A stretch of 8,518 bases of DNA. It comes from Embleya sp040605455. Lineage in GTDB: Bacteria; Actinomycetota; Actinomycetes; Streptomycetales; Streptomycetaceae. Positions 1 through 6,217 of this stretch are shown in pieces (the stretch's first letter is position 1; each line of letters begins with the position of its first letter). The notes below the pieces were generated by a model. That model saw only the letters and a list, made by a program, of their open reading frames with translations, had not been told where the DNA came from and searched no databases. Both the position numbers and the translations under genes were made by a program. The stretch is taken from the NCBI RefSeq assembly GCF_040605455.1, contig NZ_JBEXCV010000243.1, positions 1-8,518 of the forward strand. Direction: 5' to 3'.

Positions 1-542
1 TACGCGGCAGTGGCCGGCGCGGCAGCCGCGGCCGGGGCGCCGTCGGCCGTCGGCACCACGGCAGTCCCGTTGACCGCCGCAGGCACCGGCGTCAGCGGCG
101 TCTGCCCGGTCAGGATCTTGTCCACCGACTTGAAGAACTCGCCCGCCGTCTTCTTGGCGACACCCGTCAGCATGCGCTGCCCGACCCCGCCGATGACGCC
201 GCCCACCACGGCCTCGGCGTCGTACTCCAGCCGGGTCCGCCCGCCGTCGATGTCCGCCAGGGTGACCTTGACCTCGGCGCTGACCGTGCCCGGCCCGCCC
301 GAGCCGGACGCCTTGAGCATGAACGAGCCCGGCGGTACCTGGTCGGTGAGCTGCACGTTGCCCAGGTAGGTGCCCTTGATCGAGGCGACCCCCATCGTCA
401 CCGTCATCCGGTACGCGTCCGGGCCGGTCTCCTCGAGCTTCTCGCAGCCGGGGATGGTGCGGGTCAGTACGGCCGGGTCGTTCAGCGCCGCCCAGACCTT
501 GTCGACCGGTGCGTTCAGGATGGCGTTTCCTTGGACCTTCAT
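1..542 (-). CDS. CoxG-family SRPBCC protein (CO dehydrogenase subunit G-like), cut by the window edge
   Basis: This is the last gene of the operon visible here, with 180 codons from ATG at 542. The partial codon at the edge begins TA, so the protein may stop there or continue. Seen: an SRPBCC/CoxG fold signature from residue 1 to about 145, with APVDKVWAAL (11-20), NDPAVLTRTIPGCEKL (21-36), a central KGTYLGNVQL stretch (56-65), and the glycine-rich VVGGVIGGVGQRM helix (112-124) followed by GEFF (134-137). After about 148 the protein is a Pro/Ala-rich low-complexity tail. The site TAAGGAG (554-560) overlaps the stop codon of the preceding gene, 11 nt before the ATG, so translation is probably coupled. 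CoxG proteins accompany molybdenum hydroxylases. They are implicated in linking CO dehydrogenase to the membrane and, in recent work on mycobacteria as I recall it, in carrying quinone. Here I infer it serves the hydroxylase encoded just upstream. The family call is firm; the electron-transfer role is inference. Confidence 0.9.
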   Translation of the reverse strand, partial: MKVQGNAILNAPVDKVWAALNDPAVLTRTIPGCEKLEETGPDAYRMTVTMGVASIKGTYLGNVQLTDQVPPGSFMLKASGSGGPGTVSAEVKVTLADIDGGRTRLEYDAEAVVGGVIGGVGQRMLTGVAKKTAGEFFKSVDKILTGQTPLTPVPAAVNGTAVVPTADGAPAAAAAPATAA

Positions 543-557
543 GGTGCGACGTGCTCC

Positions 558-2987
558 TTAACGGTGGGTGCCGGCGGCATGGTCGGCGCCGCGGCGCAGC
601 GCCGGGATCTCGCCGGCGGCGAACCGCTTGCGCAGATGGAAGAGTTCGGACGGCTGGATCGGCATCCGCACGATCGGGAAGCCCTCGGCGTCCTCGATCG
701 CGGAGGCGAACACTGCCGCCGCGGGGATCACGCCCGCCTCGCCGGCGCCCTTGATGCCGAGCGGGTTGAGCGGGGAGGGGGTCTCCAGGTGGTCGATCTC
801 GATCTTGGGCACCTCGCTCGCGTACGGCATCAGGAAGTCCATGAACGAGGCGTTGACCAACTGGCCGTGCTCGTCGTACTCCATGCGCTCGTACAGCGCG
901 CCGCCGACGCCCTGTGCGACGCCGCCGTGTACCTGGCCCTCGACGATCATCGGGTTGATCAGGTGTCCGCAGTCGTGCACGACGCAGTAGCGCAGAATGC
1001 GGATCTCGGCGGTGTCCGGGTCGGTCTCCACGATCACCGCGTGCATCCCGTTGGCGAAGGTGGCGGTCGGCGGCGAGTAGTAGTCGCGGCCCTCCAGGCC
1101 GGGTTCGTCGTCCTCGGCGACCGGCGGCTTGGAGAAGTCGGCGGTGCCGGTGAGTTGGGTGGCCGCCTGGGACGCCTCGTCGAAGGCGTAGCGCAGCGGG
1201 TTGGACAACACCGCGACCGTGCCGAGCGCGACCGAGGAGCCCGGGCTGCCCTTGACCCGCACATGGCCGTCGACGATCTCCAGGTCGCGCGGGTCCGCCT
1301 CCAGCGCCTCGCCGGCGATCCGCAGCGCCTTGGCCTTGACGTTGCGCGCGGCCAGCGCGATGGCGTTGCCGCTCATCACCGCCGCCCGCGATGCGAACGT
1401 GCCGACCGCGTACGGGAATCGGCGGGTGTCGCCGGTGGTCACCGTGACGTCTTCGAGGGGTACGCCCAGTTCGTCGGCGACGATCTGGGCGAACACCGTC
1501 TGGTGACCCTGGCCCTGGCTGGTCAGGCCGGTGGCGACGTTGACCTTGCCGGTGGTCTCGATCTGGACGTGGCCGCCCTCGTACGGGCCGACGCCGGTGC
1601 CCTCGACGTAACACGCGACACCGATGCCGACCCGGCGGCCCTCGGCGCGCGCCCGCGCCCGGTACGCCTCGAACTCGTCCCAGCCGACCAGCTTCTTGAG
1701 CGCGTCCAGCGAGGCGGGGAAGTCGCCCGAGTCGTAGATCAGCGGGCGGCCGTCCTGGAAGAGCAGGCCGTGGTCGTAGGGCATTTCCTCCGGCTTGATG
1801 AAGTTGACCGCGCGCACCTCGGTGCGGTCCTTGCCCAGGTGATCGGCGATCGCGTCCATCGCGCGCTCCATCGCGAACACGCCCTGCGGGCGGCCTGCGC
1901 CGCGATAGGGGGTGACTATCACCGTGTTGGTGTAGAGGCTGCGGAAGTCCACCCGATAGGCGCCGGGCTTGTACGGGCCGAGCAACTGGGTGGAGGTGAT
2001 GATCGGGACGATGATCCCGTACGGCGTGTACGCGCCGTTGTCGTGCAGGATCTCCACGTCCAGGCCCAGCAGTCGGCCGTCGTCGTCGAAGCCGACTCGT
2101 ACGGTCTGCAACTGGCCGCGCTCGTGCGCGGCGGAGATGAAGTGCTCGCGGCGGTCCTCGGTCCACTTGACCTCGTGGTCGAGCAGCCGGGCCGCCCACG
2201 GGATCAGGATCTCCTCGGGCCATGGGTGCACGATCTTGACGCCGAAGCCGCCGCCGACGTCGGGGGTCACGCACTCGACCCGGTCCAGTGGCAGCTCCAG
2301 CTTGGCCGCTACCGCCGCGCGCACGCCCGTGGAGGTCTGCGTGGAGGTGTACACGCGCAGACTCGCGTCGTCCGCGTCCCAGCGGGCGTAGACGCCGCGA
2401 CCCTCCATCGGCATGCACGCGCTGCGCTCGATGTCGAGCTTCAGCTCCAGCCGGTTGGGCGCGGCGGCGATCGCGGCGGGCGCGTCGCCGACCTCCTGGA
2501 CGAGGTGCGCGGCGCAGTTGCCGGGCACGTCGTCGTGCACGAGGCGGTCGGCGCGGTGCGCGTTCTCGATACCGACGACGGGGGGCAGCGGTTCGTACTC
2601 GACGGTGATCCGCTCGCAGGCGTCCTCGGCCAGGTAGCGGTCCCGGGCGACGACCATCACGACGGCCTCGCCGACGTGGTTGACGAACTCCTTGGCCAGC
2701 GGGTAGGCGGTGCGGCCGTGGGTGAGCGCGGGGTGCGGGATGAGCAGCGGGAGCGGCTCGGCGACCCGGCCGGACAGGTCCTCGTAGGTGTAGATCGCGA
2801 TCAGGCCGTCGACGTCGAGCGCGCCGGTGACGTCGATCCCGGTGACCCGGGCCCGGGCGTGCGGGCTGCGGACGAAGGCAGCCTCGTAGGCGCCCGCGCC
2901 CAGGTCGTCGAGGTAGCGGCCGTTGCCGACCAGCAGGCGCAGGTCCTCGGTGCGCTGTACGGGTGCGCCGAACATCCTGGTGGTCAT
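558..2987 (-). CDS. Molybdenum hydroxylase large (molybdopterin) subunit, xanthine dehydrogenase/CoxL superfamily
   Basis: The catalytic subunit of a three-subunit molybdenum hydroxylase has 809 residues, a usual CoxL length. Seen: an N-terminal aldehyde oxidase/xanthine dehydrogenase a/b hammerhead domain (about 15-130), then the molybdopterin domains with GGGFGVK (245-251), PYRGAGR (360-366), GQGHQT (492-497), and GIKGAGEAG (744-752), whose Glu750 matches the general-base glutamate of the family. True CO dehydrogenases have AYRCSFR at the second motif with a copper-binding cysteine. Here Gly replaces it, so CO oxidation is unlikely. Classical xanthine dehydrogenase has Glu right after GGGFGGK; here it is Ile252, while the arginine of the FRGFG motif is kept as Arg362. 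The enzyme therefore probably hydroxylates a heterocycle, but the substrate cannot be read from the sequence. ATG 2987 overlaps the stop of the 2Fe-2S gene by 4 nt (ATGA), with a GA-rich ribosome site (GAGGGGG, about 2995-3001). An in-frame extension to 3356 lies inside the previous gene and is not real. Confidence 0.93.
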   Translation of the reverse strand: MTTRMFGAPVQRTEDLRLLVGNGRYLDDLGAGAYEAAFVRSPHARARVTGIDVTGALDVDGLIAIYTYEDLSGRVAEPLPLLIPHPALTHGRTAYPLAKEFVNHVGEAVVMVVARDRYLAEDACERITVEYEPLPPVVGIENAHRADRLVHDDVPGNCAAHLVQEVGDAPAAIAAAPNRLELKLDIERSACMPMEGRGVYARWDADDASLRVYTSTQTSTGVRAAVAAKLELPLDRVECVTPDVGGGFGVKIVHPWPEEILIPWAARLLDHEVKWTEDRREHFISAAHERGQLQTVRVGFDDDGRLLGLDVEILHDNGAYTPYGIIVPIITSTQLLGPYKPGAYRVDFRSLYTNTVIVTPYRGAGRPQGVFAMERAMDAIADHLGKDRTEVRAVNFIKPEEMPYDHGLLFQDGRPLIYDSGDFPASLDALKKLVGWDEFEAYRARARAEGRRVGIGVACYVEGTGVGPYEGGHVQIETTGKVNVATGLTSQGQGHQTVFAQIVADELGVPLEDVTVTTGDTRRFPYAVGTFASRAAVMSGNAIALAARNVKAKALRIAGEALEADPRDLEIVDGHVRVKGSPGSSVALGTVAVLSNPLRYAFDEASQAATQLTGTADFSKPPVAEDDEPGLEGRDYYSPPTATFANGMHAVIVETDPDTAEIRILRYCVVHDCGHLINPMIVEGQVHGGVAQGVGGALYERMEYDEHGQLVNASFMDFLMPYASEVPKIEIDHLETPSPLNPLGIKGAGEAGVIPAAAVFASAIEDAEGFPIVRMPIQPSELFHLRKRFAAGEIPALRRGADHAAGTHR

Positions 2988-3517
2988 CGGGCGTCCCCCT
3001 CGGCCTGCTCGGCCCGGCGTTCGTTGGTGATCTCGGCGGCGCGCAGCACCGACTTCACGATGTTCTGGTACCCGGTACAGCGACACAGGTTGCCGGAGAC
3101 GGCCTCGCGGGCCTCCTCCTCGGTGGGCGCCGGGTTCTCCTCCAGGAAGGCGGAGACGACGGTGAGGAAGCCGGGTGTGCAGAATCCGCACTGGAGGCCG
3201 TGGCACTCGCGGAAGGCCTGCTGCACGGGATGCATGGTGCCGTCGGCATCGGCCAGTCCCTCGACCGTGGTGATCTCGTGGCCCTGCGCGCTGACGGCGA
3301 ACATCAGGCAGCCGCGCATCGGCTTGCCGTCGACTCGGATCGTGCACGCGCCGCACACGCCGTGCTCGCAGCCCACGTGGGTGCCGGTCAGGCCCAGGTC
3401 GTGGCGCAGGCAGTCGGAGAGCAGGCGGCGCGGGGTGACGGTGGCGGTGCGCAGGACGCCGTTCACGTTCAGCCGGATGTCGAGGCGTTGCTCGGTGGGG
3501 ATCTGCGTCTCGGTCAT
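2984..3517 (-). CDS. Molybdenum hydroxylase small subunit, two [2Fe-2S] clusters (CoxS-like)
   Basis: The electron-transfer subunit, 177 residues, carries electrons from the molybdenum centre to FAD. Seen: an N-terminal plant-type ferredoxin domain with Cys50, Cys55, Cys58 and Cys70 (the GCEHGVCGACTI block at 49-60), and a C-terminal four-helix domain with Cys110, Cys113, Cys145 and Cys147 (CGFC and CRC). All eight cluster ligands are present, so it looks functional. The length is slightly over the usual 155-170 because of about ten extra residues at each end. ATG 3517 shares one base with the stop of the FAD subunit gene (TGATG), and its stop overlaps the start of the large subunit gene by 4 nt, so the three subunits should be made by coupled translation. 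A longer in-frame opening reaches 5872, but upstream of 3517 it translates to Arg/Gly-rich shadow of the neighbouring genes. Confidence 0.95.
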   Translation of the reverse strand: MTETQIPTEQRLDIRLNVNGVLRTATVTPRRLLSDCLRHDLGLTGTHVGCEHGVCGACTIRVDGKPMRGCLMFAVSAQGHEITTVEGLADADGTMHPVQQAFRECHGLQCGFCTPGFLTVVSAFLEENPAPTEEEAREAVSGNLCRCTGYQNIVKSVLRAAEITNERRAEQAEGDAR

Positions 3518-4431
3518 CAGGCGCTCCGCTCGTCGGTGGTGCTCGGTGCGGTGGGGTTCGGGTCGACCAGGGCCGCGCGTTCGGTGGCGGTGCGCAGGGC
3601 GCGGACGGTCAGTACGCCGGCCAGTTGGGCGCGGTATTCGGCGGTGGCGTGGATGTCCGGCTCGGGCTCCAGACTCGCGCCCGCGAGCGTCGCCGCGTCG
3701 CTCCACTCGGCGGTGTCGGCGGTGCGGCCGATCAGCGCGTCGGTCAGGTCGAGCACGAGCGGGACGGGCGAGAGCGAGAGGTAGGCGGCGCGGGCCGAGA
3801 CGATCCGCAGATCGTCGTCGACGGTGACCGCCGCCGCGACGCCGCACATCGCGTAGTCGCCGTGTCGGCGGGCGATCTCCACGAACTCGGTGCCGGTGCG
3901 GCCCGGCAGGCGCGGGAAGTAGGCGGCCACGGCCAGTTCGCCGGGCTCGATGCACGACTCCAGCGGGCCGAGGAAGAAGTCCTCGGCGGCGACGGTGCGG
4001 GTGGCGCCCTTGCGGGCCAGCGTCATCGAGCCGCCGAGCAGGGCCAGTACGGCGGTCATCTCGCCGGAGGGGTCGGCGTGCGCGAGGCTGCCCACGGTGG
4101 TGCCGCGGTTGCGGATCACCGGGTGGGCAACCAGGCGCAGGCCCTGGCGCAGCAGGGGTACGACCGCGTGTGCGGCCTCGTCCGCCTCGACCTCGGCGTG
4201 CCGGGCGAGCGCGCCCACCGCGACGCCGCCGGGGTCGGTGCGGACGTAGGAGAGTTCGGCGAGCCCGTTGATGTCGACCAGGTGGGCCGGGGCCGCGAGT
4301 CTCATGTTGAGCATCGGGATCAGACTCTGGCCGCCGGCGAGGACCTTTCCGTCGTGGCCGACCCCGTCGAGGGCGTCGAGGGCCTCGGCCAGATCGGTCG
4401 GTGCGTGATATCGGAATGCCGGCGGCTTCAC
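3517..4431 (-). CDS. Molybdenum hydroxylase FAD-binding middle subunit (CoxM-like)
   Basis: The flavoprotein subunit, 304 residues, takes electrons from the 2Fe-2S subunit and passes them to the terminal acceptor. Seen: an N-terminal FAD-binding (PCMH-type) domain from about 1 to 175 with the two usual flavin motifs, AGGQSLIPML (32-41) and TTVGSLAHADP (111-121), then RRHGDYA (188-194) and a C-terminal CO dehydrogenase flavoprotein domain (about 180-285). The start is GTG at 4431, supported by a strong AGGAGGAGA site (4439-4447) seven bases upstream and by the canonical MKPPAFRYHAPT opening of the family. It lies 54 nt after the permease stop and overlaps the next gene by one base. The gene order FAD, 2Fe-2S, molybdopterin is the MSL order of form I CO dehydrogenases, although the active site is not of that type. 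Whether the acceptor is NAD, quinone or another carrier cannot be told from this subunit alone. Confidence 0.94.
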   Translation of the reverse strand: MKPPAFRYHAPTDLAEALDALDGVGHDGKVLAGGQSLIPMLNMRLAAPAHLVDINGLAELSYVRTDPGGVAVGALARHAEVEADEAAHAVVPLLRQGLRLVAHPVIRNRGTTVGSLAHADPSGEMTAVLALLGGSMTLARKGATRTVAAEDFFLGPLESCIEPGELAVAAYFPRLPGRTGTEFVEIARRHGDYAMCGVAAAVTVDDDLRIVSARAAYLSLSPVPLVLDLTDALIGRTADTAEWSDAATLAGASLEPEPDIHATAEYRAQLAGVLTVRALRTATERAALVDPNPTAPSTTDERSA

Positions 4432-4438
4432 GGTGTCG

Positions 4439-4447
4439 TCTCCTCCT
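4439..4447 (-). promoter_or_regulatory. Strong ribosome binding site fixing the GTG start of the FAD subunit
   Basis: Read on the minus strand this is AGGAGGAGA, close to a perfect anti-16S match, seven bases before GTG 4431. It decides the non-ATG start. It sits in the 54-nt gap after the permease, the largest gap inside the operon, so the hydroxylase subunits can be translated independently of the permease. Confidence 0.85.
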
Positions 4448-4485
4448 GGTGTTCGCGTGCGGTGGTGCGCGTGAGTGGGGTGGCG

Positions 4486-5958
4486 TCAGCTCGGCGGTGT
4501 CTTCGTCGGCGGAGCGGCGGCGGTGGAGCCGGCCAACGGCTGCTCCGCGGGCTGGTGTTCCTCCACCGTGCCCAGGGACAGCGCGGTGCCGCCCTCCAGT
4601 TCGACGTCGGCGGGGGCCTTGGGGTCGCGCATGTGCGCGGGAGCCAGGGCATGCAGGGTGTGGTAGGCCACCAGGGTGACGATGGTGCCCAGCGCGATGC
4701 CCTCGATGACGAAGTCGTCGTTGATCTTGATCGCGACGCCGCCGATGCCGATCACGATGCCGGCGGCGATCGGGACGAGGTTGATCGGGTTGGCGAAGTC
4801 GACCTTGTTCTCGATCCAGATCTTCGCGCCGAGCAGGCCGATCATGCCGTAGAGCACGACGGTGATCCCGCCGAGCACGCCGCCGGGAGTGGCCGCGATC
4901 AGTGCGCCGAACTTGGGACACAGGCCGAACAGCACGGCGACGACGGCGGCCACGTAATACGCGGCGGTGGAGTAGACCCGGGTGGCCGCCATGACGCCGA
5001 TGTTCTCGGCGTAGGTGGTGGTGGGCGAGCCGCCCACCGCGCTGGCCATCACGGTGCCCAGGCCGTCCGCGGTGATCGCCTTGCCCAGGCTGCCGTCCAG
5101 GTCGGCGCCGGTCATCTCGGAGACCGCCTTGACGTGGCCGGCGTTCTCCGCGATCAGCGCGATCACGGCGGGCAGCGCGACCAGGATCGCCGAGGTCTTG
5201 AAGTCCGGGGCGTGCGTGGTGGGCAGCCCGAACCAGTCGGCGGAGGTGACGCCGGAGAAGTCGACCCGGTCGTGCGCGAACGCCTTGCCGTCGTTTTGAC
5301 CGGGCTGGACCGAGGTGATCTGCCCGAAGCCCTTGTCGAACAGCCACGACATCGCGTAACCGAAGATCAGACCGAGGAAGATCGCGATCCGGGACCAGAA
5401 GCCGCGCAGCAGCACGGTCATCGCGATCACCGCGGTCATCGTCAGGATGGCGATCCACTGGTCCTGCGGCCAGTACACCTTGGCCACCACGGGCGCCAGG
5501 TTGAAGCCGATCAACATCACCACGGCGCCGGTGACCACCGGCGGCAGCGCCTTGTTGACGAGCTCGGCGCCGAGCAGGTGGATCAGCACACCGGCGAGCG
5601 CGAGTACGGCGCCCGCGATCAGGATCGATCCGGTCACCGTCGCGCTGGATCCGCCGGAGGCGCGAATGGTGGCGACCGCGCCGACGAACGCGGCGCTGGT
5701 GCCGAGGTAGCTGGGGATCCTGCCCTGCACGATGAGCAGGAAGACCACGGTGGCCACACCCGACATCATGATCGCCAGGTTCGGGTCCAGACCCATGACC
5801 ACCGGGAATACGAATGTCGCGCCGAACATCGCGACGATGTGTTGTGCGCCCAGACCGATGGTCCGACCCCACGAGAGCCGTTCGTCGGGGCGTACGACCT
5901 CACCCGGAGGTGGGGTACTGCCGTCCCCGTAGAGCTTCCATCCCAAGCCGAGTGCCAT
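4486..5958 (-). CDS. NCS2 (NAT) family nucleobase permease, UraA/RutG uracil type
   Basis: A membrane importer for a nucleobase, 490 residues, first gene of the operon. Seen: a hydrophilic N-terminus (1-30), then about 14 hydrophobic segments, starting with the GLGAQHIVAMFGATFVFPVV block (36-55) and ending near 435, followed by a hydrophilic Pro/Ala-rich tail. The two substrate-site glutamates of UraA are both present: Glu271 in IAENAGH (269-275) and Glu318 in TTYAENIGVMAATRV (314-328). The NAT signature [QEP]NxGxxxxT[RK] begins with Glu as in uracil permeases; the bacterial xanthine permeases XanP/XanQ have Gln there. This favours a uracil-like substrate, but the family also includes members with purine or mixed specificity. 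ATG 5958 has a GGAAGG site (5968-5973) nine bases upstream. As part of the operon it should supply the substrate, or a precursor, of the molybdenum hydroxylase. Confidence 0.93.
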   Translation of the reverse strand: MALGLGWKLYGDGSTPPPGEVVRPDERLSWGRTIGLGAQHIVAMFGATFVFPVVMGLDPNLAIMMSGVATVVFLLIVQGRIPSYLGTSAAFVGAVATIRASGGSSATVTGSILIAGAVLALAGVLIHLLGAELVNKALPPVVTGAVVMLIGFNLAPVVAKVYWPQDQWIAILTMTAVIAMTVLLRGFWSRIAIFLGLIFGYAMSWLFDKGFGQITSVQPGQNDGKAFAHDRVDFSGVTSADWFGLPTTHAPDFKTSAILVALPAVIALIAENAGHVKAVSEMTGADLDGSLGKAITADGLGTVMASAVGGSPTTTYAENIGVMAATRVYSTAAYYVAAVVAVLFGLCPKFGALIAATPGGVLGGITVVLYGMIGLLGAKIWIENKVDFANPINLVPIAAGIVIGIGGVAIKINDDFVIEGIALGTIVTLVAYHTLHALAPAHMRDPKAPADVELEGGTALSLGTVEEHQPAEQPLAGSTAAAPPTKTPPS

Positions 5959-6097
5959 GTTCAGCCGCCTTCCAGGCGTAGGGGGGTGCGAGGGCGATTC
6001 GCTGTCGCACGACCCGGCACGGTGAGCGCGATCCGGTGTTGTCCGCCGTTCTCGCCACGAGGTTGGGGGAAGGTTATGGACGGGTCGGACACTGCGG

Positions 6098-6150
6098 CTT
6101 GGGTGATAGCTGACAGAGCCGGCCTGGTGGTGTTGTGGAATTCACCCAAG
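6098..6150. repeat. 9-bp perfect inverted repeat in the operon leader region
   Basis: The arms CTTGGGTGA (6098-6106) and TCACCCAAG (6142-6150) are exact reverse complements separated by 35 nt; pairing does not extend beyond them. Arm centres are 44 nt apart, near four helical turns, which suits paired protein binding at least as well as an RNA hairpin. The right arm coincides with the best PucR-box-like element. The function is inferred. Confidence 0.6.
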
Positions 6151-6154
6151 GTTT
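6142..6154 (-). promoter_or_regulatory. PucR-box-like element 1
   Basis: Minus strand AAACCTTGGGTGA. Against the Bacillus subtilis PucR box as I remember it (WWWCNTTGGTTAA) it agrees at 10 of the 12 specified positions. It lies about 185 nt before the permease start, a plausible activator position, and between a PucR-family regulator gene and its likely target. An actinobacterial PucR need not use the Bacillus site, so this is a candidate only. Confidence 0.4.
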
Positions 6155-6183
6155 GTTGCCTTCGTGTGTCGGCGTATGGATGA

Positions 6184-6196
6184 ACAACCAAGGGTC
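6184..6196 (-). promoter_or_regulatory. PucR-box-like element 2
   Basis: Minus strand GACCCTTGGTTGT contains the complete CNTTGGTT core of the remembered Bacillus PucR box but diverges at both flanks (8 of 12 specified positions). It has the same orientation as element 1 and is exactly 42 nt from it, four helical turns, so both would face the same side of the DNA. Confidence 0.3.
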
Positions 6197-6217
6197 TCTC
6201 CGTACGTGCGCGTTACG

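Larger units (their letters stand above)
5959..6217. promoter_or_regulatory. Intergenic control region upstream of the permease-hydroxylase operon
   Basis: These 259 nt between the regulator stop and the permease start contain no credible gene. They hold two tandem TTGG elements on the minus strand and a 9-bp inverted repeat (both listed separately). A weak -10-like TAACCT lies at 6071-6076 (minus strand), but I found no good -35 partner, so the exact promoter is not assigned. No clear intrinsic terminator follows the regulator gene, so some read-through from it into the operon is possible. Confidence 0.6.

Noticed and set aside
531..3827. 1098-codon open frame on the plus strand
   Set aside because: It lies antisense to the molybdopterin, 2Fe-2S and part of the FAD subunit genes, all of which have clear family motifs. 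Its translation is rich in Arg, Gly, Ala, Asp and Val with no recognisable domain, the usual shadow in GC-rich DNA.
558..4431. Form I aerobic CO dehydrogenase (coxMSL)
   Set aside because: The large subunit has PYRGAGR in place of AYRCSFR and lacks the copper-binding cysteine, although gene order and CoxG are compatible.
4486..5958. Xanthine permease (XanP/XanQ type)
   Set aside because: The NAT signature starts with Glu (AENIGVMAATR) as in UraA and RutG, not Gln as in XanQ. Purine transport is not excluded, only less favoured.
3625..6183. 852-codon open frame on the plus strand
   Set aside because: It is antisense to the FAD subunit and the permease, with His/Asp/Gly/Arg-rich composition and no domain or ribosome site.
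5961..6191. Small minus-strand frame of 76 codons between the regulator and the permease
   Set aside because: It would start at TTG without a ribosome site, has no recognisable features and covers the control elements of the operon. It is more likely non-coding leader.
5959..6217. Purine or molybdenum-cofactor riboswitch in the operon leader
   Set aside because: I found none of the conserved core sequences expected for a guanine/xanthine-type aptamer or a Moco RNA, only the inverted repeat with a long unpaired middle. A covariance-model search was not possible here.
6180..6217. Intrinsic terminator after the regulator gene
   Set aside because: Only very short self-complementary pieces such as CGTACG are present, with no stable stem and no T-rich tail on the minus strand.
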